Source: Rhyzopertha dominica (taxonomy: Eukaryota > Arthropoda > Insecta > Coleoptera > Bostrichidae). Taken from it: a stretch of DNA of 64,000 nucleotides. The translations under genes were made by a program, and so were the position numbers. This document shows, piece by piece, positions 26,101-36,604 of the stretch (position 1 is its first letter; the number at the start of each line of letters is the position of its first letter). The notes beneath the pieces were generated by a model that saw nothing but the letters and a program-made list of their open reading frames with translations, was not told the DNA's origin and ran no database searches. The stretch lies in contig QCXZ01000003.1 in the NCBI GenBank assembly GCA_025024175.1, positions 34,868,257 to 34,932,256 of the forward strand, given 5' to 3'.

Positions 26101-28763
26101 ATATGTTAATAAGAAACTGTTTTTGTACTACAGTACTTTATGATTCTGATTAAACTGAAGAACAAAACTGAACTTTGCTATTATGGCCATATAATCTAAT
26201 ATAGTATGTGTGAGGATACAGATAAAAACATTTACTTTCATTAACAATTGTCCTAAAGAGTCATTGCTAACATAACAGGGAAAGGAGCACTAAATATGCC
26301 TAGCGTATGGCTATGTATGTTTAAAATAAACAAGTGGGCAGATAAGTCTTATCTCTGATATATGATTATCTTACGTTTAATGAACACATTTATAATATTG
26401 AGAATTTATGTAAAAAAATTATGTTATTACTATTTGACTTAGAAGCGATCTCTGGAATATATGTGTAATGCTTGGATATCTTCTTGTATTAAACAATCTG
26501 TCACTTACTTATGTAGGCGTATACCTTACATTGCATTAAAATGAATGATCACAATAGCTTTCAAGGTTACCTTCTTACCTTTGTATTGTGTATCCTGCAT
26601 TATGTATACTTAAAGTTGAAATACAATTGTTCAAACACAAATCGTATACTTATGCTTGATACCCAGTAATAACAAGGACCTTTCTTGTAAATAATTGCTA
26701 TTCAAAATTCTGGCAACCTAATATACCTATATGACCTGTTACTTGTTATAAACTTAACAAAATTGAAATTTATGGTGGAACACTTTGAGATACAAACAAG
26801 AATCTAATAATGAAGATTAATCTTCATATTCCAGAACAAATAAATTAAAACAGATAACAGTTTATACCAAAATAATTAAATATAATTTGTTACAATTTCA
26901 ATACATTGATCTTGATCATTGGAAAATAGTGGAGACTATAACTCGTGAACATTGAATTTCATACTTATCTATATGTATCCTAAATTAGCATACATAGCCA
27001 AACTGGTGATTTTTATACATGAGATGTGGTTATAAAATTCTTACTCGCCTCGCAACACTAATGCTAATATAAGTGAGATGGTGACAAGGGAGCAACACAT
27101 AAGATAATGTAGAATGGATGGTATGTGCTTTTGTGGTTGTAATTGTATTAATTAGTAGTGACTTAATTAATCGTTAGTTAAATATACGACTAAAATCCTT
27201 AAATATATAAATATTACTATTTACAGTTTATACTATATTTGAACTCGAGGTTTTTAAGATAATGGCAAATCAAGTAAGTTTCTTCTTATTTCGTGTGAAA
27301 ACAGATTGTTATACTTAATATTGTTTAGAAAAAAATATCAATACATACAACATGTATAAAGGAAGTTGCAGGGTAATTGTGTGTTCTCTTAAAAATCAGG
27401 TCCATTTTTTAATAAATTACAATCATTCACATAACTTGTTGAAGTACTGATATGCACAAATGATTATGTGCCATACATGAAAATTAGTATAAAACAAATA
27501 ATGTTACGATTCACTATAAGGGAGATTTATGTAGATATTATCATTAAGTAGTTACGATAACACTATAATTTCAACAGATGATGAATATTTTAAACTGATT
27601 AATAAATAGTTAAAAAATATTACAATAGTCGTTCTTACCTGTAGGTTACTAGCCCCCAGTTTTCCATAGCGCCAGCACTGAAATCTGCTATTGCAATCAA
27701 ATCGATCTTTGGTAGAGGATATGCAATGTTGAAATAGTTCTTATAATAAGGCAACACTTTTGTGGCTACATGTAGTGCAAAAAGACCCTGTTCCTTTTTC
27801 CCTGGACGTGTGTATACCCTGACTACCACACCATCAGCCGATTTGTCCTCGACAAAATCATATTCACCTACCACCACAGCCACAAGGTATGTTGACATGA
27901 TCGGCGTAGTCTCAAAATCATAGCGGATAAGATCACCCTGAGGTGTTGTTGTTTTGACTGGCATATTTGAAAGAGCAACTAACTTGGGTGGCACAATAAG
28001 ACTAATGTCAAAAGTTGCTTTTAAAGCTGGTTCATCCCAACATGGAAAGCATCGCCTTGCATCCGTCGGCTCAAATTGTGTGACAGCTGCATAACAATCC
28101 TCACCAGTCTGGTTGACATATTTGCTTCTGTAAAGACCTTTCAGCTTGTCATTCAATTCGCCAGTAAAACTAATATTAAGTGCGTATGTTCCAGGAGCTA
28201 CATGGTTTTCAAAACTGAGCGTCAGTTTCTCATCTTCAACCGATAAATTTGTTTTTTGTGGAGTCAGAGTTCCCACTGCACTTCCATCCAAAGAGGTTTC
28301 TCTTATTTGTATGTCTAGAGCATTAAGTACAATTTCCTTCACATCTTTCACAACCTGAAGAAAATTTTACGCTATTCTCTATCGCCCGGCATATGTTCAA
28401 ACTTACCTCAATTTGTATAGAGACATCTCCTTGGAAAGTGAAGGTTTTGAGGTCCGGTGTAAGTACGAGTTTGTAATGTTTTGGTTTCACAGTTGATGGT
28501 AGCCGTTCAAATGGCTTACGCTCCGGCATTTTCGCCTTTGCTTTAGTAAGTACAGTACTATAAGTATTTAGCCGCAATACACCTAACCAAAGTCCCCGTC
28601 CCACTGACACAACAGCCGAGTGATTCAGGCGCAGGCGGCCTCCAAAGAAACGCGTAGAGAAGGGACGGTATAATAACGGAACGTGTTTACGGTTAGGATT
28701 TGCACATGTGATAGCGAATCTACTCAACAGGCTTCCCGTATTACGAATTTTGTGGAAGGACAT
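20127..28763 (-). CDS. Psa: Puromycin-sensitive aminopeptidase (M1 family), complete
   Basis: Zinc aminopeptidase of family M1 (NPEPPS/Psa) that trims N-terminal residues from peptides, mainly in the cytosol. Four coding exons on the minus strand: 28763-28407, 28354-27639, 24708-23661 and 20831-20127. The lengths sum to 942 codons including the stop (941 residues; human about 919), and phases match at all three junctions. Visible: exopeptidase motif GAMENWG (end of exon 2), then HELAHQWFGNLVTMEWW with the HExxH zinc ligands and NEGYASF with the third ligand (exon 3). The ERAP1-like C-terminal helical domain fills exon 4. MPERKPFERLP at 28528 matches the usual cytosolic start, but an in-frame upstream AUG at 28763 adds about 78 residues. 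Introns are 52, 2930 and 2829 bp; the two long ones contain hAT-type insertions. Confidence 0.97.
20832..21961 (-). other. Part of aminopeptidase intron 3
   Basis: AT-rich intron with no exon or element boundary recognised. It starts with the acceptor TTTTTTTGCAG (minus strand) just upstream of the last exon. Confidence 0.4.
21962..22633. mobile_element. Non-autonomous hAT-like element with AACCGGTT subterminal repeats
   Basis: The ends are inverted: TAGTGCTGTCAATAGTGATT on the left and, on the complement of the right end, TAGTGCTGTCAATGGTTGCA. TAGTG-x-TGTCAA is a common hAT terminus. Inside both ends the sequence is filled with GGTTAACCGGTT-type motifs in both orientations (22012-22145 and 22330-22615). 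Such motifs are typical of subterminal transposase-binding repeats. No transposase is encoded (672 bp). The flanking 8-mers do not match, so the target duplication has decayed or the boundaries are slightly off. It lies in intron 3 of the aminopeptidase gene. Confidence 0.65.
22634..23660 (-). other. Remainder of aminopeptidase intron 3
   Basis: Intron sequence up to the donor of exon 3 (GTAAGT on the minus strand, 23660-23655). The open frame at 22818-23015 shows no recognisable domain. Nothing else was identified. Confidence 0.4.
25231..25812 (+). mobile_element. hAT (Charlie-like) element fragment with transposase remnant
   Basis: The left end AGGCTTGTCCAACCCGCGGC and the complement of the right end, CTGGGGTTGTCCAACC, form short inverted repeats of the kind seen in hAT-Charlie elements. 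The flanks CCTAGTGT and CCTAGCGA differ at two of eight bases and could be a mutated 8 bp target duplication. Between them an open frame at 25353-25583 includes NGKHTKY..MTNVHLEN and ends ATNIEMLVSQKQS. This resembles the C-terminal part of the EPM2AIP1/GTF2IRD2-related transposases, recalled as TDVHLEN...DIDALV. The element is in intron 2 of the aminopeptidase gene, opposite to the host gene, and is far too short to be active. Confidence 0.65.
25813..27638 (-). other. Remainder of aminopeptidase intron 2
   Basis: AT-rich intron sequence up to the donor of exon 2 (27638-27634). No additional exon is needed: exon 2 and exon 3 join in phase inside a TYRET-type sequence conserved in the family. 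The stretch 24709-25230 at the other end of this intron is likewise empty. Confidence 0.45.
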
Positions 28764-29410
28764 CTGGATTCAATTCATGGAAAACATCTAATCTAAGGAA
28801 AACGTTCAATGTTGTCGCAATATTAGATAACATAGAGCAGAACGTCATACCTCTAAAATAATAAAATCAAATCACACATAGGTAGCAGTCACAAAGCAAT
28901 ACCTTTGAATGTTTGAATATATGTAGAATAATCAAAGGTAATACGTACCCGTTATAGGTTGTGGTTGCGGATAATCAAGTCTGCTAATATATGATAAATA
29001 GATTACTGAATTACTTAATGCTTGATTGTACGCTTCGTTAGGTCGTAGAATTTTTAATACGTTACATTTGAGTCGGTTACTGTCATACCTACATGTGATC
29101 TGTTAACAGATCTCACTTAACAGGTTACTAACTATCTGTCAGTTTTTTTGTCTTCAGTATTTATTTCACTGATTTATGTCTATTCTGTGGTCAATGGCCA
29201 ATAATAAAAATAAGTCATATCTGTGTGGCCAATGGCATCAAATAGGCTACCTTGAATGCAATAAAGGACAACATGGTTGTCTAAATTACTGAATACCTAA
29301 TAGTACAGACCTGTACCTTTGAATATAGAATGTACATTCTATGTACATGTACATTCTATGTACATGTTACATTCTATATTCAAAGCCTGTACTGTAGTTT
29401 GTAGTACAGG
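28764..29410. promoter_or_regulatory. Upstream region of the aminopeptidase gene
   Basis: This holds the expected 5' UTR and promoter of the minus-strand aminopeptidase gene, though no TATA box or initiator could be fixed by eye. It ends with a 69 bp palindrome listed separately. Confidence 0.35.
29317..29385. repeat. 69 bp palindrome built on TGTACATTCTA units
   Basis: CTTTGAATATAGAATGTA at 29317-29334 is repeated in inverted form at the right end (TACATTCTATATTCAAAG, 29368-29385). The middle consists of direct copies of TGTACATTCTA. The whole can fold into one long hairpin. No coding function. Confidence 0.8.
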
Positions 29411-29746
29411 GTTTCTATAACTGATTCATGTAACGCGGGCGGCGTTGGTTCCTGAATCTTTGTGCCGCCTTTTTATAACTGCTGCCAAGCTACAATATGC
29501 ACGGTGATAGTACCGAAGGTTGCAGATCAATGTCACCCCATAGCTCCGAAATGTGAGCTTTCTGCAACCTTAAAGTTAATAATATCACAAAACACTACAG
29601 AATATGTTGAAAAGACACATTCCCAGGCGTCTCTCATATTAAAATAATTAAACAATCGACGATGACAAGTATACGTCACTTTCCTTAAATTGATTTAATC
29701 CATAATTTCCATAAGCGCCCTGTATGCATGAATCATTTATAGAAAC
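29411..29746. repeat. Small MITE-like element (20 bp inverted ends)
   Basis: GTTTCTATAACTGATTCATG at 29411-29430 is matched by the complement of 29727-29746 with one mismatch. The 336 bp element encodes nothing recognisable. No target duplication was seen, so the superfamily is open. Confidence 0.55.
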
Positions 29747-30092
29747 TAAAACTAAAACTAAACATAAGTAAGCACTTGTTACGGATAACCCCACTTAAAA
29801 ATAACCATCATTGATATCATCTGTCATGCCTCGTGCTACAAAAATGGCCCTCTTTAGAGAAGATGGATAGAGGTTTCAAATGTCACCGACAGATGGAGAC
29901 AACTTACAAGGATACCTCATTTTTTTAATTAAGTAGGTATATACTACCTTATTTTACAAGTTGCAGTTATGTTTTAGGTGTTTTTAACTTATTTTAGTTT
30001 GAGTTTGACTAAATTAGTTGTTTAACATTCGATCTGATGAAATTTAAGGTCGCTTAGATCAGACAAACAAATAAAAGTACCTATGGTAGTAG

Positions 30093-32421
30093 CATTAACT
30101 TTATTAAACAGACTGCTCAACCCCATGTATTTTAAAGCAGCGCCTCCCCGTCTTCTAAATCCAGATGGCTGTAGCATCGCTGTCTTCAGCTACTAGGTGG
30201 CGCTTTTCAGTAGATAAAATTATAGGAACTAGGAAACAGAAAGCAGATCATATTAGTACTGTTAAACATTTCATAGATGTCGACCAAACAGCATTTTGGG
30301 CAACATTGCCAGATTCACCAGATACTGCTATTGAATTTATTCTTAGGCATCCTTTTTTACTATTAAATATTGAATGTATCATTCTTTAATAGTTTTAAAC
30401 AGGATGTCGAAAATATTTACGAAAAACAGTGTATAGTTAAAGCTACGTTAAAAACACTTTTCTAAATGGCACCTATAGGAAGTACGAATTGATATATATT
30501 ATTGACGTCCCTTCTGTTTTTATTTCTATGCAATCTCCAAAATTAAATTTAATAATCTATATTTTTCAAAGCTTGCAGTAAAAATTCCAAGTTAAATTCC
30601 TAAAATTTAATTTTACAGCTGTTTCAAGTGTCATAATTGATAGGTGTTATTTATTTTGTATTTATAAATCTTCAAATGCAAAAATCCGCCGTATCTACCC
30701 AAAATATAATTGGAAAATTAATAAGATTTTAAAGAATTCAATAAAAATAATACTTGAAAATATTACGTTGAAATGGTCAAAAATGTATAATTTTAAAATA
30801 AAACTAGCATCGCAATATTTGTTTTGTTAAGCTGGAATACATCAAAAACTGTTTTGCATGCCGACTACTACTGCGCTTTATAAATCTATCGACACTGCGA
30901 CACTGTTATAAATTACTTATTACGTCACTATTATTATTGTTAAGTATTTTGCTGGACCTGTTCATTATACTTCTTATTGTTATGTTTCTCATCACACTAG
31001 AAGTAATTGAAGCCATATTTCAGCTTGCATGCAATTATTTAATCCATTAAGTTTTTGATGCCTAATATTTAATGTAACATTTGATTTGTAATAGTAGTAG
31101 TATATGATACTGTTTTATCACAATATATGTAGTTCTGTTTTTATATTAAATTTGTTTTTGTTCTTACTTTATTTATGTCATTATTACCTTCATAAAGACA
31201 AAATAAAAAGAATGTGGGCAATACTAAAAAAATGGGGTATTCCCATTTAAGCATTAATTTAAAAATAATAAGTTCTGAGTGGGCATAAGCTAAAGGTAAG
31301 TATTCTTTAGGGTTTATATTTATTGAGTATATTTAACACTAAAATGCATGTCTATTCTGTGCTGTCTACACCTCAACCAACACTGTTACATAAATATCAG
31401 CTTATTATGGTCAATGTAGAAATTTGAATGTCTCATTCTTTTGGGGATTTCAGCAATTAAAGAACTTATTTACATTATTATCTATGCAACAGTGCTGATA
31501 CTTTTTTTATAATTATCCTCCCCCCCGTTTGTTGTGAATATATTTTGATAAAAGCTTTAGAACTTTCACAGTTTCGTTTTGCATCCTAGTTCTTACATTT
31601 ATTATAATTTTTGCACAGTTTTGAATCAAAAAGTTTAACCATTTTTCTCAAAATCAAATAATCCAACATCTTAGAATCCAATAAGAAATGCATTGCAGAT
31701 TTTACAACCCTCCTCTCTACCAAACTGCTTCCCGTTAATAAAGTAAATAATTAATATAATCTTACTAAATTAAATGTAAAGTAACTTCAGATATGGCTAC
31801 CGCTATTAGGGTGAACACCAATTTTTTCTTTTACGTGCTACTTTCATCTGTTTTTAATACTATTTAATATCAATACTTATTGTAATTTTTAATTAAACAC
31901 CTTTGGTTAAATAGATCAATAACTCATTGTTAGAATTTTACATTACCACATTCCCCTATAGTAATACAAATATACCTATGATACAGCATAACCAGAGTTT
32001 ACATAACATAAAGGCTTAAACAGTTATAAAAATTCCATTCAATCCATTCCTTAAGGGATTATGAGAACTTGTGTTTTGTTCGTCCTATAGCCATTGTTTT
32101 TCACGGAATTTGAGAAAACCTGAGCAGAAAACGATCTCTTCAGTAATGTCACAGGTTCATAATTTGTATTATTTCAATACAATTAATTAATTTACGAAAA
32201 TTCATTCATACTGGCAGCACTGCAGTGGCCGTCGGTATCAGTACCATCTATACGCTAGTAGCTTTACTACTCTCAGAAGATTCCTACCCAATGTTTGATT
32301 TAATTGTCAGTTAATATACTATAAATGCTCACATTTGAATTGCTAGCGCCATCTGGTGAGTTGCTAATCACGGTTTCCAATAAACCCATATGGTTGAGCA
32401 GTCTGTTTAATAAAGTTAATG
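30093..32421. mobile_element. 2.3 kb non-autonomous DNA transposon with perfect 30 bp TIRs
   Basis: The first 30 bases (30093-30122, starting CATTAACTTT and ending CTGCTCAACC) are the exact complement of the last 30 (32392-32421). The seven bases GTAGTAG occur on both sides (30086-30092 and 32422-32428), consistent with a 7-8 bp target duplication. A terminal CA, a TIR of about 30 bp and a duplication of that size fit the P or hAT superfamilies. The interior is AT-rich. Its only open frame of note (30165-30389, 74 codons, plus) lies just inside the left TIR and has no domain I recognise, so no transposase is evident. A GGTGGCGCT/AGCGCCATC pair near the two ends adds a second inverted match. 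Confidence 0.8.
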
Positions 32422-32583
32422 GTAGTAGATATAAGTTTCTAAATTATTGTTATATTACAACACGTGTTCTTATTACCTATACGGTAATTTTAAACGGTTG
32501 GTATTTGTTTTTATTTATTTGAAATAAAAATAAAACCTAACGTTTACCCAGTTAAACAGGATATCGGGTCAGTTTGTGCCTGA

Positions 32584-33798
32584 TAGTGTTGTCAATATTG
32601 TAATGATTCGTTACTCAGTAATCGTTACTTCACAAGAATCGAAGTAATCGATTACCAATTGTGAACAGTAGTCGTTACACGATTACTACGATTACTGCTC
32701 GTATACCGATATTCTGCAGTGCCGCAGCACAGCACAGTCATGCGGTAGCGAGTAACGACTACGACGAATAACGAATAAGGAAAGAGTCGGTTCGGATTCG
32801 ATAGCTAACGACTGAAGTAAGATACGTGGATCGATTGTAGATAAAGTAGAAGGTAGTTAAATGCGGGGAAAAGTAGGTTTTTAGTCTTTTAGCTTACAAA
32901 ATAAAGATTCTAAAGGTCGCGTTGAGAAATAAGTTTAAAATATTATGGTCCAGGGGAATGTTGTTAATTTTGTTTTTCCATCAGCATTTAATAATTATTT
33001 GCTCTGCTTCTGTTACAGTAAAAGTGAAACGGTCTGACAAAATCTTACTACCTACACCAAAAATAATTATTAATATAATAAATATTGTTAGCGCCTTACT
33101 AAACGCATATAATAATTTAGTTTGTGGTATCCTTAATGTTTGTTTTTTTTTAAATACAAGAATACCATTAACGAAAAATACTCCAGTTATTACTGACGCA
33201 TTTGCTTAATGTATATATATTTGATAGAACTTATTTATCTCCTTAACACCAAAATTAATCTTGTTGACGACAAAATAATAGTTATAATAAGAATAATGTA
33301 GGAAATCCTATGTCAATTACTGATGTAATAACGCTGTTTCTATAATTACATCGAAAGAGTGAATGAGTGAACCTACCTTTCATTTTTACTCTAACAATAT
33401 TATTTACATTTGCCGTTGTACTTCTTTGGTTAGTTTTTGCCCAAAAAGGTGTACCTACTAATTCTCATTGCTTTTATTTTTAATTATATATAATTACATA
33501 AAAACTTCATAATTTTTATGCGCCTCCGTTTTAAAGTAGGTACCTACTTATTAAATTTTAAACGCAGCTGCAATAATCGTACGTGTTCGCGTGGAATACA
33601 GTACCTTCCGTAACCGCGGTTACTTTACGAATAACGATTATTAGTGCAAGACTGTAACTTACTCCTCCCGTATTCTGGAATGGCAACACGAATGTGTTAC
33701 CGCTGAGTAATCGTTAACGAGTACGAAGTAACGATTAATAGTTATTCCAGTAACGAGTAATCGCGATTACATAAAAGTAATCGGATTTGACATCACTA
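32584..33798. mobile_element. Non-autonomous hAT element with perfect 8 bp target duplication
   Basis: Flanked by GTGCCTGA at 32576-32583 and again at 33799-33806. The ends are TAGTGTTGTCAA and, on the complement of the right end, TAGTGATGTCAA, the classical hAT terminus. The outer 120 bp or so at both ends is dense in GTAATCG/CGTTAC motifs in both orientations, which look like subterminal transposase-binding repeats. The 1215 bp interior has one 95-codon frame (32922-33209) without recognisable domains and no transposase. The intact duplication suggests a fairly recent insertion. Confidence 0.9.
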
Positions 33799-33806
33799 GT
33801 GCCTGA

Positions 33807-35847
33807 GTTATTAGAAAAATGTTTTTAACATGTGGTGCCACCTATGGCCATCTGCAAGAACTTGAATTCGTCGGCAAAAACAGGAACGCTTCCGAATCGT
33901 CTGTTCGTTATCCTATATGGAGCAGTTATCCGTAGGCGTAAGGCGTAACATTCCAAAAACCAATGGGATTTTTATTTGCGTAAATTGCGTTGTCAATTAA
34001 CTGAACGCGCTTTTTAAAAATGCAAGTTTAATTACTGAAAGTTCACCGATATACTTTTTAGTTTTTAATGTGGTATTTCTTATTTAAATACGTACTTAAA
34101 CATTTTAAACACCTTTACTAAATCGTTATGCTATATTTTTTGGTAACGACCCTCATGATCCTCTGTTTTATTTTTTTGTCTTCTTAACAAATTATTTCAT
34201 TAAAAATATATAGTAATACATTTTTATTTTAAAGTGACCGATAATTTACGCTATCTCAAAGAGGCTCTACCTGGCAAGCGAAACTCAGCACTGAACTAGA
34301 TCTGCATCAAACAGTTTTTCCTTTTTAACTACATACGAAATGAAAATGTAAGTCAGCACTATTTTCTGTTTCAGGTTTCAGTCCAACTAGGTAGTCTGTA
34401 ACTGCTGTTGGCATCGCACAACCTAATGGGCTAAATGTGTCCAACCGGTCGCATTTATTAGACAATAATAGTAGGTATTTAGCACTAAATTCCTTTTTTA
34501 CAGTTACAAAAAACTGTGTTGAGGAGTTTTTCCGACGCAGGTGGGGCTAAAGTCTGGACTGGTTCCAATGTATTGTCGATCAACTTCAAACCCCAGTCTT
34601 TTGGATCTAGTTGAAAGCAATAAGCCATACTTGAACTTGATAATATACTCGAGAAAGATGTTGATGAGTAGAAGTAGAGGTTGGAGGAAGACAAGCTAAT
34701 TGCACTCAATTTTTATTACCAGTATTTTTAACAAAACATGCGTATCAGAACTTATCTAAACAGGTAGCTTTTTAGGAGCTCCGTGCATTGAAAGAAGAAA
34801 GCGAATTCCGTTGGTGATAACTTAGTGTCGTTGAGTTTTATTATTTTTAAAAGCTTCAGCACATTGTCGTGATGTGCATACGTGGCGTACTTATGCATAC
34901 TGTGAAGATTACAACTTTTAAAATCGTTATATCTCAGAAACGGTTTCTCTTGGGAAAAAAGTATTGAAATGTTTTTGTAGATAATTACGTGTATAATATC
35001 TGTCTGACCCAATTTTATGATAAAACTTACCGTTTTGCTGAAAAACACGAAAAACCTATTTTTGAGAACTTTGACATTGAATAAAATTTTATCCTCGTAC
35101 GGAATTCATGGGAACCTTTCAGCCTTCATTTATAACAGTGTTCCGAACATTCATACCAATTTTTAGCTCTATGCGAATTTTTGTAGCTTCACCACTATTT
35201 TTAGGATTAATGTGACCTGACTATAAGGAAAAAGGAAGGTACAACATATAATTGGCAACAGGTGTTTAAAGTCTAACGCTGATTGGCTATTGCTAAATGC
35301 TAATACGCTGTACCTTTTTTTTACCGACAGTTAGACAGTGCGCATTACCATTTGCAATTGTTATCTGGGTTAAAGCAATACGTTCAACCAATTGCACTAC
35401 TGCTTCTCATTTTAACCATAAATAACTGCTGTTGGGTCTTTTAGTAATCTTTCCATAAATGCCACTGCAGTATTTCCATCTAACTTGGGAAAAGCGTGCT
35501 ATTTGCGGTGGACTGTATATTTTAGCTACCTGGGTAGTACTGTTTGTCTCTGGTACTCTGGTCCAACCTCGCTCCCATTGCTGTTTCTAGGCAACAGCTT
35601 GTTGATATAAAAACACAATATTACCTGCAAAATTAATTAATTAAACTGTGCAGGATCATGATCAATTCTTCAAAAATATATAAATAGAATTTTTAATGGC
35701 ACAAAGTATGGTTTATTTTTTAAATGTTAAAAGTTCCAAATTCCTATTGTCAAATAACCAAATCAAATTTCGATGGTTTAATGATAGAGAAAGTAGGTAT
35801 GCTATAGCTGTTTATTTATTTAAAAGCTTATGGTTTTTGCATAACAA
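33807..35847. other. Stretch without recognised gene
   Basis: Intergenic AT-rich DNA with no domain, RNA gene or paired terminal repeat recognised. The open frames at 34485-34709 and 34752-35048 (minus) are low-complexity and have no family motif. Confidence 0.4.
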
Positions 35848-35950
35848 TAAAGCCGCATTCACAGAACGTCGACGTGTCGCTGGCGACACTTCGCCGACCA
35901 ATAGCGTTGCATATTCCCCTCTGTCGCTGGCGATTAACTGCTGTCGCCCG

Positions 35951-36192
35951 AGTTACATTGTCACCAGTACAGTCACCCTAGCGTGCAACAGCGACCGTCG
36001 GATCACGTCACCAATCCGACCGTGGGATTATGCAGACGTTGCAGAACCTACGTTATGCCGTCGTGCTTAGGATAGAGCAGATTAGATTAGCAGTTACATT
36101 AGTAAACACACATTATACATTTGTTCTGACACTGTAGTCGATAAATAAAATTAGTCTTTAAAAACGCTATTTTTCGTGGTGACTCGTTAACT
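35951..36192 (+). repeat. 5' LTR of errantivirus
   Basis: 242 bp direct repeat with AGTTA...TAACT ends, identical to 43451-43692. It contains an AATAAA at 36144-36149 that can serve as poly(A) signal in the 3' copy. No clear TATA box was seen; the group often uses TATA-less initiator promoters. Confidence 0.97.
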
Positions 36193-36209
36193 GGCGCAGT
36201 CAGTAGGAT
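36192..36209 (+). other. Primer-binding site (tRNA-Ser type)
   Basis: TGGCGCAGTCAGTAGGAT starts with the last LTR base. It matches the complement of the 3' end of insect tRNA-Ser (recalled as TGGCGCAGTCGGTAGGAT) except for one base. tRNA-Ser priming is the rule in the 17.6/297/ZAM branch, unlike gypsy itself, which uses tRNA-Lys. Confidence 0.8.
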
Positions 36210-36223
36210 AGATCAAACAACTA

Positions 36224-36495
36224 GAGGACAAAAATCGCCAATAGTTGTTCGATTCCTATCGTTAATTGATCCGGAAGACAGTGCTTAGAGGACAACATCG
36301 CCAAAGAGTACGACAGCTTCCAACGGACCACCTTCGACATCATCACGATCAGCCACAGCCCACGGGAACGAGGACAAACATCGCCAACTTCCAGGGACGT
36401 CAGAACAACATCCAGGGTACCGGACAAACATCGCCGAAGCCTATTGGAACGTACATTAGGTTAGGAAGACCTGGGGAACAGACAAACATCGCTGG
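36224..36495 (+). repeat. Five copies of a GGACAAACATCGCC motif in the retroelement leader
   Basis: Copies begin near 36225, 36289, 36371, 36422 and 36480, spaced about 50-80 bp. All are variants of GAGGACAAACATCGCCAA. They fall between the primer site and the env splice donor, where packaging signals or protein-binding repeats would be expected. Function is not evident from sequence. Confidence 0.75.
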
Positions 36496-36524
36496 GACCT
36501 ATAGGCAGTATACCGTAAGGACAG

Positions 36525-36554
36525 ATGAAATACTTTACAACGGCACTACTGTAA
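36525..36554 (+). other. Leader AUG with overlapping splice donor (env 5' exon / short uORF)
   Basis: The AUG at 36525 is the only one between the primer site and the gag start. In unspliced RNA it opens a nine-codon frame ending at TAA 36552-36554. A consensus donor GTAAGT begins at 36551, within the last sense codon. Splicing to the acceptor that ends at 41710 would carry this AUG into the env frame. It therefore probably acts both as an upstream ORF before gag and as the env initiation codon. Confidence 0.7.
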
Positions 36555-36604
36555 GTAATTTTGCTCATTCCATTATTCCGCTTCCTGCTTAAAAGTGAAC
36601 GCTT

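Noticed and set aside
29317..29385. CRISPR-like repeat
   Set aside because: Direct repeats are contiguous inside a palindrome without unique spacers, and the DNA is eukaryotic.
30165..30389. 74-codon frame inside the 2.3 kb transposon as transposase
   Set aside because: Too short and with no THAP, zinc finger or DDE-type motif.
36266..36592. 108-codon frame in the retroelement leader
   Set aside because: It begins with TTG, not ATG, is interrupted by the env splice donor, and encodes only the leader repeats. The useful AUG at 36525 is in another frame.
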